Shown: positions 33,467 through 43,217, counted from the stretch's first letter. The stretch is 64,000 nucleotides of DNA from Candidatus Obscuribacter sp. (GCA_016712465.1 JADJQZ010000001.1:3100001-3164000), one strand, 5' to 3'. Translations and numbers: made by a program. Notes: generated by a model from the letters alone, not told the origin.

Positions 33467-35934
33467 TTAAGCTGCGACTGCTCCTGGTCTTAGCAGGTCT
33501 GGCCGGTGTGCTTTCCTGGCTTGCCTATGGAACAAGCCTTACAGTCACCCTCATTAGCGAAGACTGGATTCATGTCTATCTAGCTCAAGAAATCAGCCAG
33601 GGTCAAGTCCAACTATTGATAGACAGCTTCACTCGACCCTGGCTGCAAACTTCCAGGGTGGGCATCTTCTATCGTCCGCTCATCGATCTTTCCTTCCTTT
33701 TCGATGTGATGCTTCGGCAGCTAGTCAATAATTTTTCCGCTGAGCCGGGGGAAGCAGCCTTTATTTTCCGGCTCAGCAATCTCAACTTTCATATCGTCAC
33801 CAGCTTTTGCACCGGATTAATAACCTATTGCCTGGTCAAGCTAACAGGAGGCAGACAGGCAACTCGATCGGCCTTATTTGCCGGCGCTCTCTTTGCCGTC
33901 TGTCCTCTGGCCCAGGAGACCCTGCTCTGGATTACATGCCGCTGCGACGGGCTCAATACCTGCCTGAGCAGCCTCTGCCTGACCTTCTATTTATTCTACC
34001 GGACCAGGGGCGGCCGCTTGTTTAGAGGGGCGGCCCTGCTCTCGTATCTTCTCGCTCTCGGTGCCAAGGAAACCAGTCTGACCATGCCACTGGTTTTGCT
34101 AGCCCTGGAAATCTTGCTCATGCAGGACAAGAGAGTGATTCTCAGAATGAAGGAGCTGGCTCCCTTCGCCACACTAACTATCCTCTTTCTGGCGACGCGC
34201 TACCTGGTGCTGAAGGGCATCGGCGGTTACCAGACCAGCCTGGCCAGGCTTTTGAACGGTAGTATTTTAGACCACATATTTACCAGCACCGACTGGCTCA
34301 GACTGGCATTTCCATACAACATAGCGGCCTTTGAACAACTCACCTTCTTGCCCCTGTTATACACCACTCTTTATCTTCTGCTTGCCACTCTGCTGACTCT
34401 AGAGGCAATCAAGCCAAGTTGCGGCAGGCCCAACAGTGAATCGGCAAAACTCTTCAGTTTTTTGGCATTAGCCAGTCTTTTCAGCTTCCTTCCGGCTTTG
34501 CAGGTATTCATGATCTTACCGACTCTCTTCGGTAGTCGCACTATTTACTGGCCCCTCTGCTTTGCCATAATGGCCCTTTCAATCTTCCTGGCTCAAAGGC
34601 TCAAGCCGGGGCGGGCAACTCTTTTTGTCGTTTTGCTGACTGCGGTCTGGGCCTTCACGGCCAACCTGAATACCCTTGCTTTTCAATCCCATTCACGGGC
34701 CATGATGGCTCTAAGGCAAGGCTGCAGAAGCTATCTCAGCCAAACTTTGCCGCCGGCAATGCTCACCATTCTCAACATTCCATTTAATTACCGATGCGGC
34801 GCCGCCCTGGCCGACGCCTGGCAGACCCGCCTCATGATCATGGGTACGGTCAAAGATACAGCCGCACTCACTTTAGACAGGGTAACCGCCGTCACAACCA
34901 GCCTCTCCTTCCATCCTCACCCTGAAATTTTCAACCCGGAAAGGACGGCGGCCCAACTTCAATTGAAAGGTTCGAAAGCAGCCATGGTATTGCCGGGTCG
35001 CGCCGACGCCTTCCAGTATCTGGACCCAGCAATTGCCGATAGCTGGTCCCGCCCCATTGACATATCCCTTGCCGGCAGTTGTTTTGCCAACACCGAGCCG
35101 GGAACCTGGAACTTGCACCTTGGCGAAGGTCTACTGCAATTACCCTTTCAAAGCACAGACTTCATCGAAGTTTCTCTAGTAAAAGACGGCAGCGCTTCAG
35201 CCAAACCAATAGTGGTAGAAGCTTACCGACGCTTTGCCCGGGAAGCCCTCAGTCCGGACCGTCTTACTTTAGTCTGGCATAGCGATCTATCCTACCTGCT
35301 CTACCCCTGTGCCAGCCTGGCGGCAGCCAGGCCCGATGGCATGAGCCTCGTTTACCGCTTTCCCATGGCAGACAAGTTCAGCTTCAAATGCGCCCGCACA
35401 CTGAAAGACCTGACTCTCTTAAACGTGCCGCAATCATACAAAGTTGAGAACATTCGCCTGCAAGATGGAAGCACACTAATGCCTTCCTTCCAATTGCAAG
35501 ATGCAGACCAGGCTGAGGAAGAGTTGCGCTTCGGTGCCGTCACTACCGGCGGTGACAAGTTAATCTACAGCACCGATACCCGCACCATGGCCGGTGTGGA
35601 AAAGCTTCTCGTGGTTCTGGCTGAACGGGAAGCGGCCTTTATTCATACTGCCGGTACCTTGATGGAAACTGCTAAGGAAGGCGACTTGTGGAGCAGCCGG
35701 GACGGCAGCCGGAGAGCCATAGTAAAACCGGGACAAGTGATCATAGATCCAGGTACGTTAAAGCCTGGACGTTACCAGGTCAGAATCATTGCCTTAGGCA
35801 AAGACAACCAACCCCAGGGTTATTGTTCATTTCCCCACGACTTCATTTACAAACCGGGCGGCTTTTCAAAAGGGACTGAGAGTATGCCGCTGAGGGAGCG
35901 CCTGCTCTATGAAAACCGTCCGGATAAGCCCTGA
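33463..35934 (+). CDS. Polytopic membrane protein, GT-C glycosyltransferase-like
   Basis: 823 residues. The N-terminal 440 carry about ten hydrophobic spans; the first luminal loop has SEDWIHVYLAQE and FYRPLIDLSF, the acidic-loop layout of GT-C enzymes (PMT/TMTC-like), which move a sugar from a lipid carrier to a protein or glycan. The last 380 residues are an extracytoplasmic beta-rich domain ending in a Lys/Arg tail. The start is TTG at 33463, overlapping the previous stop (TTGA). No lipid-sugar synthesis genes are nearby, so substrate is unknown; the exported Gly-rich protein upstream could be a target. Confidence 0.6.
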   Translation: MIKLRLLLVLAGLAGVLSWLAYGTSLTVTLISEDWIHVYLAQEISQGQVQLLIDSFTRPWLQTSRVGIFYRPLIDLSFLFDVMLRQLVNNFSAEPGEAAFIFRLSNLNFHIVTSFCTGLITYCLVKLTGGRQATRSALFAGALFAVCPLAQETLLWITCRCDGLNTCLSSLCLTFYLFYRTRGGRLFRGAALLSYLLALGAKETSLTMPLVLLALEILLMQDKRVILRMKELAPFATLTILFLATRYLVLKGIGGYQTSLARLLNGSILDHIFTSTDWLRLAFPYNIAAFEQLTFLPLLYTTLYLLLATLLTLEAIKPSCGRPNSESAKLFSFLALASLFSFLPALQVFMILPTLFGSRTIYWPLCFAIMALSIFLAQRLKPGRATLFVVLLTAVWAFTANLNTLAFQSHSRAMMALRQGCRSYLSQTLPPAMLTILNIPFNYRCGAALADAWQTRLMIMGTVKDTAALTLDRVTAVTTSLSFHPHPEIFNPERTAAQLQLKGSKAAMVLPGRADAFQYLDPAIADSWSRPIDISLAGSCFANTEPGTWNLHLGEGLLQLPFQSTDFIEVSLVKDGSASAKPIVVEAYRRFAREALSPDRLTLVWHSDLSYLLYPCASLAAARPDGMSLVYRFPMADKFSFKCARTLKDLTLLNVPQSYKVENIRLQDGSTLMPSFQLQDADQAEEELRFGAVTTGGDKLIYSTDTRTMAGVEKLLVVLAEREAAFIHTAGTLMETAKEGDLWSSRDGSRRAIVKPGQVIIDPGTLKPGRYQVRIIALGKDNQPQGYCSFPHDFIYKPGGFSKGTESMPLRERLLYENRPDKP

Positions 35935-35948
35935 AGTACGACGATTAC

Positions 35949-36539
35949 TTACTGTGCCGGAGCGGCTTCCGGCTCAGGGGCAGCGCCGGCACCGGGAGCA
36001 GGCGGCGTCACTGTATAGGTACGGGTGGTATGCAACTTCTCGTCGCTGACGGTGAGAGTAGTGATCTGGGCCTTCTCGAAATAGTCTTTCACAGGATCGA
36101 CAATAGGCTTGATCTGCTCGGCACTCTGCAAGCCCACCTGGCATGTAACTTCCACCGGACCTTCACTGGTCTTCTCGACGTCGTTACCGCCTCTTTGCCA
36201 TTTAAACTCGGCCGTGCCGCCGGCGGCGGTTACCCCTTCGGTAATCTTGCTCTCTACAATCTGCCTGGCATCCACATAAGTCAGCTTGGCCATGGGATCT
36301 TCCGGTTGCGGTGCCCGGTTCATCAGTTTGCCCACCCAGGACCCCTGTGCCATGACAATGAAGCCGATGATTACCGCCATTATGGCACCCACAATCGGCA
36401 ACAAATTCACGGGCGGTTTGCGATGCTCTTCGCCCAGCATCTTGCTGTAACTGCGTCTGACCTTTTGAGGGGTGCCGCAGGAAGGGCATACTTGTTCGTG
36501 ATCATGGAGCGGTACTTTGCAAGTCGGACAATCGTGCAT
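35949..36539 (-). CDS. Zinc-ribbon membrane protein of unknown function
   Basis: 196 residues. C4, C7, C18 and C21 (CPTC...CPSC) form a rubredoxin-like zinc ribbon in the cytoplasm. A single span at about 43-67 (VNLLPIVGAIMAVIIGFIVMAQGS) leads to an extracytoplasmic domain with the order helix (DARQIVESKITEGV), strand, strand (EGPVEVTCQVGL), helix, strand, and a Pro/Ala/Glu tail. Such ribbon-span-domain proteins are common sensors of unknown ligand. It has no clear operon partner and converges with the GT-C gene, 14 bp apart. Confidence 0.68.
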   Translation of the reverse strand: MHDCPTCKVPLHDHEQVCPSCGTPQKVRRSYSKMLGEEHRKPPVNLLPIVGAIMAVIIGFIVMAQGSWVGKLMNRAPQPEDPMAKLTYVDARQIVESKITEGVTAAGGTAEFKWQRGGNDVEKTSEGPVEVTCQVGLQSAEQIKPIVDPVKDYFEKAQITTLTVSDEKLHTTRTYTVTPPAPGAGAAPEPEAAPAQ

Positions 36540-36603
36540 GGCTGTCTCACTTTAGGGACCTTATAAATCTAGCACTTTCTTTAGCCCACAGCCTAGCGGC
36601 CCA

Positions 36604-38286
36604 TCAAATAAACTGCTGGGTGCCATCCACTTCATCATCGAGGCCGTCCAGGCGGCTGGGGTCGCGCACGGAGGTAATCGTGCCCAGGGCCAGACCGGCC
36701 AGGAGCCCACCCAGGTGAGCAAAGACGGCGATAAACGGCACGAATTGATCTAGCAAGATCTGGAAGAGGGTGATGCCGCCCATAAAACTCAAGTAGCGCG
36801 ATCTGAGGCTGGGAGGGAGTCCTTTCAATTTGATGATTCCCACGGCACAGGCGGCAAAGACGGCCTGAATGGCGCCGGATGCACCCACGGCAATCTTGTC
36901 GGAAAGAAAGATATGGCTGAGACCGCTCAGGACACCGCCGACAAAATAGATAGCCAGAAAGCGGCTGGAGCCAAAGATGTTTTCGGCAATGCGCCCGAAA
37001 ATATAAAGTCCCACCAGGTTTGATCCGATGTGCAGCAAATCGCTGTGATAGAAGAGATAACTGATCAAACGCCAGTACTGTCCTTGCTTCACCACACCTT
37101 CATAGCTGGCTCCCATGGTGAGGGGATTAATAGGACAATCCATGGTCAGTCCAAGGGGCAAGAGAAAATTAGCTGAAGCCAGAAACGTGAACACAGAGAG
37201 GAGGCAAATGACGTTAACACAAATAGACTTCCGTCTCGGCGAAAGAATCTCCTGAATGAAGGCCGCTCGCCTGAATAGTTGCCAGATTTCCTGCACTTCT
37301 TTACGCACGGAAGGATCGTCCACAAGAGGCGACCGCTGCATAGTTTCGCCGGAGCTAAGGGGCTCCAGGAAACGAGCAATTCGCTTGCGCAAGAGAGGCA
37401 CGGCAGTGCCGGCCTGGGCCGCCGCCAGCACCGAGGCAGCCTTATCAGCAGCTCCCAGAGTAATTTCACAGCGTCCGCGCCAGAGGTCTATCAGGGATTG
37501 GGGCACGGAAGCATTGGTGGCTTTGAGAACTCTCGTCAATCTCTCCAACTCATCTCTCGCCCCGGTCAAACTAAAAAAGGGCATCAAGTTGGTGGCCAGC
37601 GTATCGAGAGGATAAATCGTCTCGTCGAAGTGCACTTGCCGAAGGCAGGCAGCAGCCTCCAGCGGCTCCTGATTTTCCAGATAGGCCCGGGCCGCAAGAA
37701 AAGAAATAGAGGCAGTATTAGCCTGCTTCTTCTTGAGCATTTCGTAGGTGGCTGTAACCTCAGACCACTGCCACATGACGGCCTGCCCGTAGAGCCTGTA
37801 ATTGGAAGGGGTGTCGCGAAATGCCTTGGGCAGTTCGATCTTGCCTTTATCTTTACCCTCAGGCTGACAAGCCGGGTCCCATTTATCGAGCAAGCGATTG
37901 GCATCCGTCTGCCTTTCTCTCAAGACAAGGGCATAAGAAAGGTGCATGTCATGCCAGAATTGACCGGGTCTGCCCCAGAGCAGCCACTGCTCAATCTTGG
38001 CCCAGGTTTCAAGACTATCGGCATCCATGCGAGCCATGGCCTTGCCCACCTGTATATTGGCGATGATGGCCGGCACATGGAAGAAGAGGAGCAGGCACCA
38101 TCCCGTCCACAAGGCCAACTGGCCATCTTTGACAGTCACCAGGGGCACTACCACGCCGGCTATCACAATCAGAGGCTGCAAAATGCTCAAAATTGCCCAG
38201 GGCAGTGGCTGCATCAGGCGGATCCCGAGAGATATACAAGCCAGACTGAGCAGGAAGAAGAGACGAAAAATAAGAATTTGGGGCAT
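36604..38286 (-). CDS. Rhomboid-family intramembrane serine protease with long N-terminal region
   Basis: 560 residues from the ATG at 38286, five bases after the NanE stop; a start 102 bp earlier would overlap NanE. The rhomboid core is at the C-terminus: YWRLISYLFYHSDLLHIGSNL, nucleophile S470 in GASGAIQA and base H524 in FAHLGGLLAG. This Ser/His dyad cuts transmembrane segments. Before it lie two spans and a cytoplasmic helical region of about 250 residues with TPR-like pairs (SISFLAARAYLENQEPLEAAACL), unusual for bacterial rhomboids of 200-300 residues. A charged, acidic tail ends the protein. It is the last gene of an operon. Confidence 0.9.
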   Translation of the reverse strand: MPQILIFRLFFLLSLACISLGIRLMQPLPWAILSILQPLIVIAGVVVPLVTVKDGQLALWTGWCLLLFFHVPAIIANIQVGKAMARMDADSLETWAKIEQWLLWGRPGQFWHDMHLSYALVLRERQTDANRLLDKWDPACQPEGKDKGKIELPKAFRDTPSNYRLYGQAVMWQWSEVTATYEMLKKKQANTASISFLAARAYLENQEPLEAAACLRQVHFDETIYPLDTLATNLMPFFSLTGARDELERLTRVLKATNASVPQSLIDLWRGRCEITLGAADKAASVLAAAQAGTAVPLLRKRIARFLEPLSSGETMQRSPLVDDPSVRKEVQEIWQLFRRAAFIQEILSPRRKSICVNVICLLSVFTFLASANFLLPLGLTMDCPINPLTMGASYEGVVKQGQYWRLISYLFYHSDLLHIGSNLVGLYIFGRIAENIFGSSRFLAIYFVGGVLSGLSHIFLSDKIAVGASGAIQAVFAACAVGIIKLKGLPPSLRSRYLSFMGGITLFQILLDQFVPFIAVFAHLGGLLAGLALGTITSVRDPSRLDGLDDEVDGTQQFI

Positions 38287-38290
38287 CGCT

Positions 38291-39097
38291 TCAGCTATTG
38301 CCGGTGAGGGAGCGTGAAGCTTCACTGCCGCCCTTCTGACTGTGGAAGGCTGGAGTACGAGCCAGGTGAGATGGAATAGCCTTGACAAAGCGTTCGGTTA
38401 TCAGTTGCGGTCTGGTGATGGCGGAACCCACAACTACCGCATGGGCCCCCAGTTCAAAAGCCTGGGTCAGTTCCTCAGGGGTCCAGACACGACCCTCCAG
38501 AATTACCGGTACCGCTAAATGATTGACAAACTCTTTCAACAAATCGAGGCCTGGACCATGTTCCTTCGGCAAGGCAGTTTCCGCCGTATAGCCGAACAAG
38601 GTTGTGGATACGATATCAGCACCGCACTCGGCGGCATTCAATCCTTCTGAAAAGGTCGAGCAATCGGCCCAGACCGGCTTCTTAAGCTCACTGTGTATCT
38701 TGGAAATGGTGGCAGCAAGGCTCATGTCATCAAGGCGCCTGCGCCCCGTGGCATCAAGGGCGATGATATCCGCACCGGCCTCAGCCAGAGCGCAAGCATC
38801 TTCGAAAGTAGCAGTGATATAAACTGTGCTCAAACGATCAGCGGCCGGTACCTCGGCCTTGGTTAAACCGATAATGGGCAAGCGTCCCTGGATACTAGCG
38901 GCGGTGCATTGCCGCACATAAGACACATTTTCCACACCTTCCAGCCGCAAGCCGCCGGCGCCGCCATTGAGAGCCGAGAGCGAAAGGGCAAGGATATGAG
39001 ACTTATCACAGAGGGGCTCACCCCTGGAAGCCTGGCAGGAGACAATCAAATTCCCCTTCAGATCTTCAATTATCCTGTCAAAACCCAAGTCTTCCAC
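38291..39097 (-). CDS. nanE: N-acylglucosamine-6-phosphate 2-epimerase family protein
   Basis: A 268-residue TIM barrel of the NanE family, which converts N-acetylmannosamine-6-phosphate to N-acetylglucosamine-6-phosphate. Family features: LIVSCQASRGEPL at the start, SALNGGAGGLRLEG, PIIGLTKAE, the phosphate-site strands DIIALDATGRRR and ADCSTFSEG, and PVILEGRVWTPEEL. The start is GTG at 39097. The C-terminal 30 residues are an extra tail. No sialic acid lyase or kinase gene is in view, so the role may be amino-sugar recycling. It lies 25 bp after the aldehyde dehydrogenase gene. Confidence 0.88.
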   Translation of the reverse strand: MEDLGFDRIIEDLKGNLIVSCQASRGEPLCDKSHILALSLSALNGGAGGLRLEGVENVSYVRQCTAASIQGRLPIIGLTKAEVPAADRLSTVYITATFEDACALAEAGADIIALDATGRRRLDDMSLAATISKIHSELKKPVWADCSTFSEGLNAAECGADIVSTTLFGYTAETALPKEHGPGLDLLKEFVNHLAVPVILEGRVWTPEELTQAFELGAHAVVVGSAITRPQLITERFVKAIPSHLARTPAFHSQKGGSEASRSLTGNS

Positions 39098-39122
39098 TGC
39101 CTAGCTCCCGGCTGCCACCGCC

Positions 39123-40571
39123 TTATTGTACTTGAGGATTAAGGTTCAAGCAGATGAACTTGGGCTGGGTCATTTCAGCCAGGGCATAACGGACCCCTTC
39201 TAATCCCAGACCGGACTCTTTACGACCACCGTAGGGCATGTGATCGGCCCGGAAAGTAGGAGTGTCATTGACAATTACACCGCCTGCATCAATGCCCCGG
39301 GCCAGCTTGAAAGCCACATCGAGATTGGAGGTGAAGACGGCCGCCTGCAGTCCATAACGAGAATCGTTCATCTGGCTGAGCGCATCGTCAATGGTGTCAT
39401 ATTTCATAACAGAAACCACCGGTCCGAAGACTTCCTGACAAATCACATTCATGTCCGGTCTGGTGTCGGCAAGAATCACGGGAGTGAGGCAGTTATTACC
39501 GGGTTTGGCTCCACCTGCCACCAATCTGGCACCCTGTTTGACGGCTTCATCTACCCACTGGCTGGTCTTTTCGACTGAACCCTGATCTATGAGTGGACCA
39601 ACATCAGTACCCTCATTCAAGGGGTCACCTACGTTAAGGGCGCTCACGCAATCTTTGAACTGGGCAAGGAAGGCTTCATAGACCGAACTCTGCACATAGA
39701 CACGCTGCACGGAAATGCAAATCTGCCCGGCATGAGCATAGCCGCCACGGCAAGCGGCCCTGGCGGCAGCGGTCAGATCGGCGTCGGAATGTACCACTAT
39801 TCCGGCATTGCCGCCCAGTTCCAGGATCACCCGCACACCAGGATGTACTTCACCGCGCAAACGCCAGCCCACTTCCTGGCTGCCGGTGAAGGTTAAAAGT
39901 GCGATGCGACGGTCTTTCACAAGGGCATTCCCCTTGGAGCCGCGACAGGGCGTGACGATTAAGGCACCTTCCGGCAAGCCGGCCCTTCTCATCAATTCAG
40001 CCAGTTTAAAACTGGAAACGGGCGTATTGGAAGAAGGCTTGAGAACAACCGTATTACCGGCAGCAATAGCCGGTGCCAACTTGTGTGCCACCAGATTGAG
40101 GGGGAAATTGAAGGGCGTCACCGCTGCCACTACTCCCAGTGGCTCACGCAGCACCATGCCGATGCGTGCTTCGTTTCCCGGTAAGTTGTCCATAGCCAGT
40201 TGTTCGCCATCCAGACGCAAGGCTTCCCGGGCGGCAATGGCAAAGGTATTGGCGGCGCGACTCACTTCCAGACGCGCATCCTTTATAGGCTTGCCGCCTT
40301 CCATGGCGATGGTGGCGGCCAGGTCCTCCAGATTTTCTTTGATTAGAGCACTGGTGCCTGCCAGAATCTCGGAACGCTTATTGGCCGGCATCACTTTCAT
40401 TACTTTGTGGAAAGTCTCGGTAGCCAGATTGAGCGCCGCATCAATAGCCTTTTCGTCTGCCTGTTCGATGGAAGCAACCACCTCTCCGCTAAAGGGACTT
40501 TTCACATCGGCAAATTCCTTTGTGCCGGCGCCTTTAATGTTCAGCGGATACTTGACAATCTCTTTCAACAT
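39123..40571 (-). CDS. Aldehyde dehydrogenase (NAD(P)+-dependent)
   Basis: 482 residues, the normal family length. Key residues: N155 (TPFNFP), K178 of the cofactor site (VVLKPS), E251 (LELGGNAG) and nucleophile C285 (AGQIC). It oxidises an aldehyde to the acid, or to the acyl phosphate analogue in some branches. The style (DALSQMNDSRYGLQAAVFT, PYGGRKESGLGLEG) recalls the lactaldehyde/glyceraldehyde-3-phosphate dehydrogenase (non-phosphorylating) group; the substrate is not decidable. It is the first gene of an operon with nanE and the rhomboid gene. Confidence 0.93.
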   Translation of the reverse strand: MLKEIVKYPLNIKGAGTKEFADVKSPFSGEVVASIEQADEKAIDAALNLATETFHKVMKVMPANKRSEILAGTSALIKENLEDLAATIAMEGGKPIKDARLEVSRAANTFAIAAREALRLDGEQLAMDNLPGNEARIGMVLREPLGVVAAVTPFNFPLNLVAHKLAPAIAAGNTVVLKPSSNTPVSSFKLAELMRRAGLPEGALIVTPCRGSKGNALVKDRRIALLTFTGSQEVGWRLRGEVHPGVRVILELGGNAGIVVHSDADLTAAARAACRGGYAHAGQICISVQRVYVQSSVYEAFLAQFKDCVSALNVGDPLNEGTDVGPLIDQGSVEKTSQWVDEAVKQGARLVAGGAKPGNNCLTPVILADTRPDMNVICQEVFGPVVSVMKYDTIDDALSQMNDSRYGLQAAVFTSNLDVAFKLARGIDAGGVIVNDTPTFRADHMPYGGRKESGLGLEGVRYALAEMTQPKFICLNLNPQVQ

Positions 40572-40848
40572 GATGACTCTTCCTTTATTAACCAGGATTT
40601 ATCAGTTGTTCTCCAGGGGGAGGCTTTAGAAACGGATATAGCCAGGCACTATCCTCTAAGGGCACGGCAGGCGGAACAGCTGGACTAAAATTATATCCAA
40701 TGGACAAGCTAAGCAATTGACCATGCTGCAAAGAGGAAGAACTTCTAACATGCCTCCCCTTGATAAGCGCTTAAAGCATATTCAGATTTAGGTGCCTGCT
40801 CCGGTTTTCAATGGTAAACTTGCCGCCGGTGTAAGCCAAGTGGAAGCC

Positions 40849-42111
40849 ATGTTCAACTGCAAAGAATTCAACTGCAAAGCAAAACTGAGTAAATTGGCGA
40901 GCGGCGCGCTCTTACAGCCGGTCCTGACGGTCCTGGTAATGACGGCGCCATTGCTTGCCGTCCAGCCCGCGCAAGGTCGGGAGCATGCACTGTCTGCCGC
41001 CACCCCGGCTGCCTTCTACGAAACCCATGCCTCTTCCTCCGATGCCAAAAAGCGCCTTCTGCAACAGGAACGCCAGAAGTTGGAGAAGGAAAAACACAGC
41101 CTGCACGAAAAAGCCATGCAGTTGCGTAAGGCGGAAGGTAAAGCCCTCAAGAAGCTCAACGTTATTCAGAAGCAGCTCAATCAGACCACCGGCGAACTCT
41201 GCCATACAAAAAAAGCAGTAGAAGTAACCGAGCATAAAATGGTGGAGACCGAGAATAAGCTCGTCACCGTTCAACATAAGGAAGGCAGCTTGCGCTCTTG
41301 TGCCAGCCGCCGTTTGAAGGAAATTTATTGCGGCGAAAGACTGTCTTTCGTGGAGATGCTGTTTCAAGTCGACAATCTACAATCGCTATTGGACCGTCTC
41401 TACTACCAGGAACGTGTAGCCGAACAGGACAAGAAACTGATTCAAGAACTGCGCGCTAGAGAAACCCAGCTTTCCCAGCACAAGCAAGCTCTCTCACAAA
41501 AGAAAAACGCCCTCGGCGAGATGGTCTCTCAAATTGCCCAGAAAGCCATGGCCATAGCCAAGGAAAAAATGAGCCAACAACAGGTGGCAGCTCAACTGCG
41601 CAGTCAGCGCGCCTTTTACGAGCAAGCTGAAAGAGAATTGGCCAACGAATCGGCAAGGCTGGAAAGCCAGATTTTCCACATGGAGAGCAGCAACCGCAAG
41701 CGCGGCGGTCCCATCACGGTAGGCAGCGGCAATATGTGCATGCCTTTGCGTGCGCCTGTCACCTCGCCTTTCGGCTGGCGTTCCCATCCCATCTTCGGGG
41801 TCAGGAAATTCCACACCGGCGTCGACCTGGCCGGTCCGAACCGCTCTCCCATTCGTGCCGCCGATGGCGGTAACGTACTCTTCACCGGCTGGTACGGCGG
41901 CTACGGAAAAGTTGTAATTGTCAGCCACGGCAATAATATGGCCACTCTTTATGCCCACCTTTCGCGCGTCGCCGTTTCAGTGGGCGACAACGTCTCCAAA
42001 GGTGATGTCATTGCCTACGAAGGAACTACCGGTTTCTCCACCGGTCCCCACCTGCACTTCGAGGTGAGGGTAAACGGTAAGCCTCAGAACCCGCTTAGCT
42101 ACGTCAGATAA
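40849..42111 (+). CDS. Murein hydrolase activator / M23 peptidase (EnvC-like)
   Basis: 420 residues from the ATG at 40849; an in-frame GTG 57 bp upstream would bury the signal peptide. An export segment (residues about 15-43) is followed by coiled coils from about 60 to 280 (long Lys/Glu/Gln heptads, with a break near CASRRLKEIYCGERLSF) and a LytM domain: H322 and D326 (HTGVD), H401 and H403 (HLHFE). All zinc ligands appear intact, unlike E. coli EnvC, so it may itself cut peptide crosslinks rather than only activate amidases. It acts in the periplasm in cell division or wall remodelling. It diverges from the aldehyde dehydrogenase gene. Confidence 0.9.
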   Translation: MFNCKEFNCKAKLSKLASGALLQPVLTVLVMTAPLLAVQPAQGREHALSAATPAAFYETHASSSDAKKRLLQQERQKLEKEKHSLHEKAMQLRKAEGKALKKLNVIQKQLNQTTGELCHTKKAVEVTEHKMVETENKLVTVQHKEGSLRSCASRRLKEIYCGERLSFVEMLFQVDNLQSLLDRLYYQERVAEQDKKLIQELRARETQLSQHKQALSQKKNALGEMVSQIAQKAMAIAKEKMSQQQVAAQLRSQRAFYEQAERELANESARLESQIFHMESSNRKRGGPITVGSGNMCMPLRAPVTSPFGWRSHPIFGVRKFHTGVDLAGPNRSPIRAADGGNVLFTGWYGGYGKVVIVSHGNNMATLYAHLSRVAVSVGDNVSKGDVIAYEGTTGFSTGPHLHFEVRVNGKPQNPLSYVR

Positions 42112-42139
42112 TTCCCAGTTTTCCGCAAAGAATTGCCTG

Positions 42140-42165
42140 AAAAACCGTGCACGTCCGCACTTTTT
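42140..42165 (+). terminator. Weak intrinsic terminator after the M23 gene
   Basis: AAAAA-CC-GTGC pairs with GCAC-TTTTT around ACGTCC, with the CC bulged; the T-run is part of the stem. The GC stem is only four pairs. Confidence 0.4.
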
Positions 42166-42308
42166 GTGGGACATTATTATTAGAAGCAATTCACGTACCT
42201 TGCAGGTACTCCAGTGAGAAGGGCAGTGATGAACCTTACCGTGGGCGGCACCGGTCCTGCGAGCATTTTTAGCCATACTTTGTATCCCCTGGTCTCTCCT
42301 GTCTTAAC

Positions 42309-43217
42309 TCAGGGGGAGTATTTGATGGCCATCGCAGGTTCATTAGGACTGCTATCAAGATTTTTCAAAAACTGCCGGCAAATAGCTACCGCACCACAAG
42401 CGGTATCAGACTCGGCAGCGGAGAGCGCACCCAGGTGCCCTTCTTGCATGAGCCGGTAGTACTCAACCCGGCAGCCCTGCCGCCTCAGACCGGCAGCCAG
42501 TTCGTCGGCCTGGTCGACGGGTAAGAGGCGATCTCCGGCGGCATGAAAAATCATTACCGGCTTCCGGAAAGCAGTAAGACACTTACTGCCGAGGTCGGGC
42601 TGAGGGTATAGAAACTCCGGATAAATATTCAAGTAGGGCAAGTGATGGGCCGCTACCCGGCTCAAGGAAAGGTAAGGACTGACTAGAATGAGACCGGCAC
42701 AGGGCTTGCAAGAAGCCACCCGACTGGCGGCGCCGGTGCCAAGCGATAGACCTAAATGAACGATAGACTCGCCCCTCACGCCTCGACGGCAAAGATACTC
42801 ATAGGCAGCCAGTGCATCACGACTGAGAGCTTCATTAGATGGACTGCCCTCGCTCTTACCAAAGCCTTCATAATCGTATAGAAGCACGCTCGCTCCCGCT
42901 CTGACCAGCACAGCGGCAGTTTCACAGTAACCGTCAAAGGAGATATTACTGCCCTGACCGTGATGCAAGATAACCGTGTATCCGGCCTGGGGACGGGCGA
43001 AATACCAGCCGCTCAGCCGGCAGCCATTACCGGCATCGAAACTGACTTCTTCACGGGTCAGATCTTTGACTACAGCAGGCACCTGGTAGCTACTCACCTT
43101 CAGGGGAAAGAACTCGAACCGCTGAAAGAGAACATAGGGGCTCAGCCCCAGGTAAAGACATACGGCGGCAAAGGCTGAAAGTCTGGCCGCTCTCTTATAC
43201 AAAGGAAGCACAGGCAT
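42309..43217 (-). CDS. Alpha/beta hydrolase (BEM46/ABHD13-like), membrane-anchored, paralogue
   Basis: 302 residues from the ATG at 43217; a TTG two codons earlier has the better spacing to AGGAG (six bases) and could be the real start. An N-terminal hydrophobic span (LSAFAAVCLYLGLSPYVLF) is followed by VILHHGQGSNISF, VLLYDYEGFGKSEG, nucleophile elbow HLGLSLGTGAAS, Asp in HAAGDRLLPVDQ and catalytic His in QEGHLGAL. The design matches the hydrolase at 23542-24426, so the genome holds a family. It is the last gene after the kinase cassette, with a leader that can fold in two alternative ways (43237-43297). Confidence 0.87.
   Translation of the reverse strand: MPVLPLYKRAARLSAFAAVCLYLGLSPYVLFQRFEFFPLKVSSYQVPAVVKDLTREEVSFDAGNGCRLSGWYFARPQAGYTVILHHGQGSNISFDGYCETAAVLVRAGASVLLYDYEGFGKSEGSPSNEALSRDALAAYEYLCRRGVRGESIVHLGLSLGTGAASRVASCKPCAGLILVSPYLSLSRVAAHHLPYLNIYPEFLYPQPDLGSKCLTAFRKPVMIFHAAGDRLLPVDQADELAAGLRRQGCRVEYYRLMQEGHLGALSAAESDTACGAVAICRQFLKNLDSSPNEPAMAIKYSP

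Noticed and set aside
37279..38307. A 342-codon open frame antisense to the rhomboid gene
   Set aside because: Composition is His/Gln/Arg-rich and low-quality, as expected of a shadow; the sense strand has catalytic Ser and His motifs.
36604..38388. Longer version of the rhomboid gene starting at 38388
   Set aside because: It would overlap nanE by 98 bp; the ATG at 38286 sits five bases after the nanE stop and gives a sensible first membrane span.
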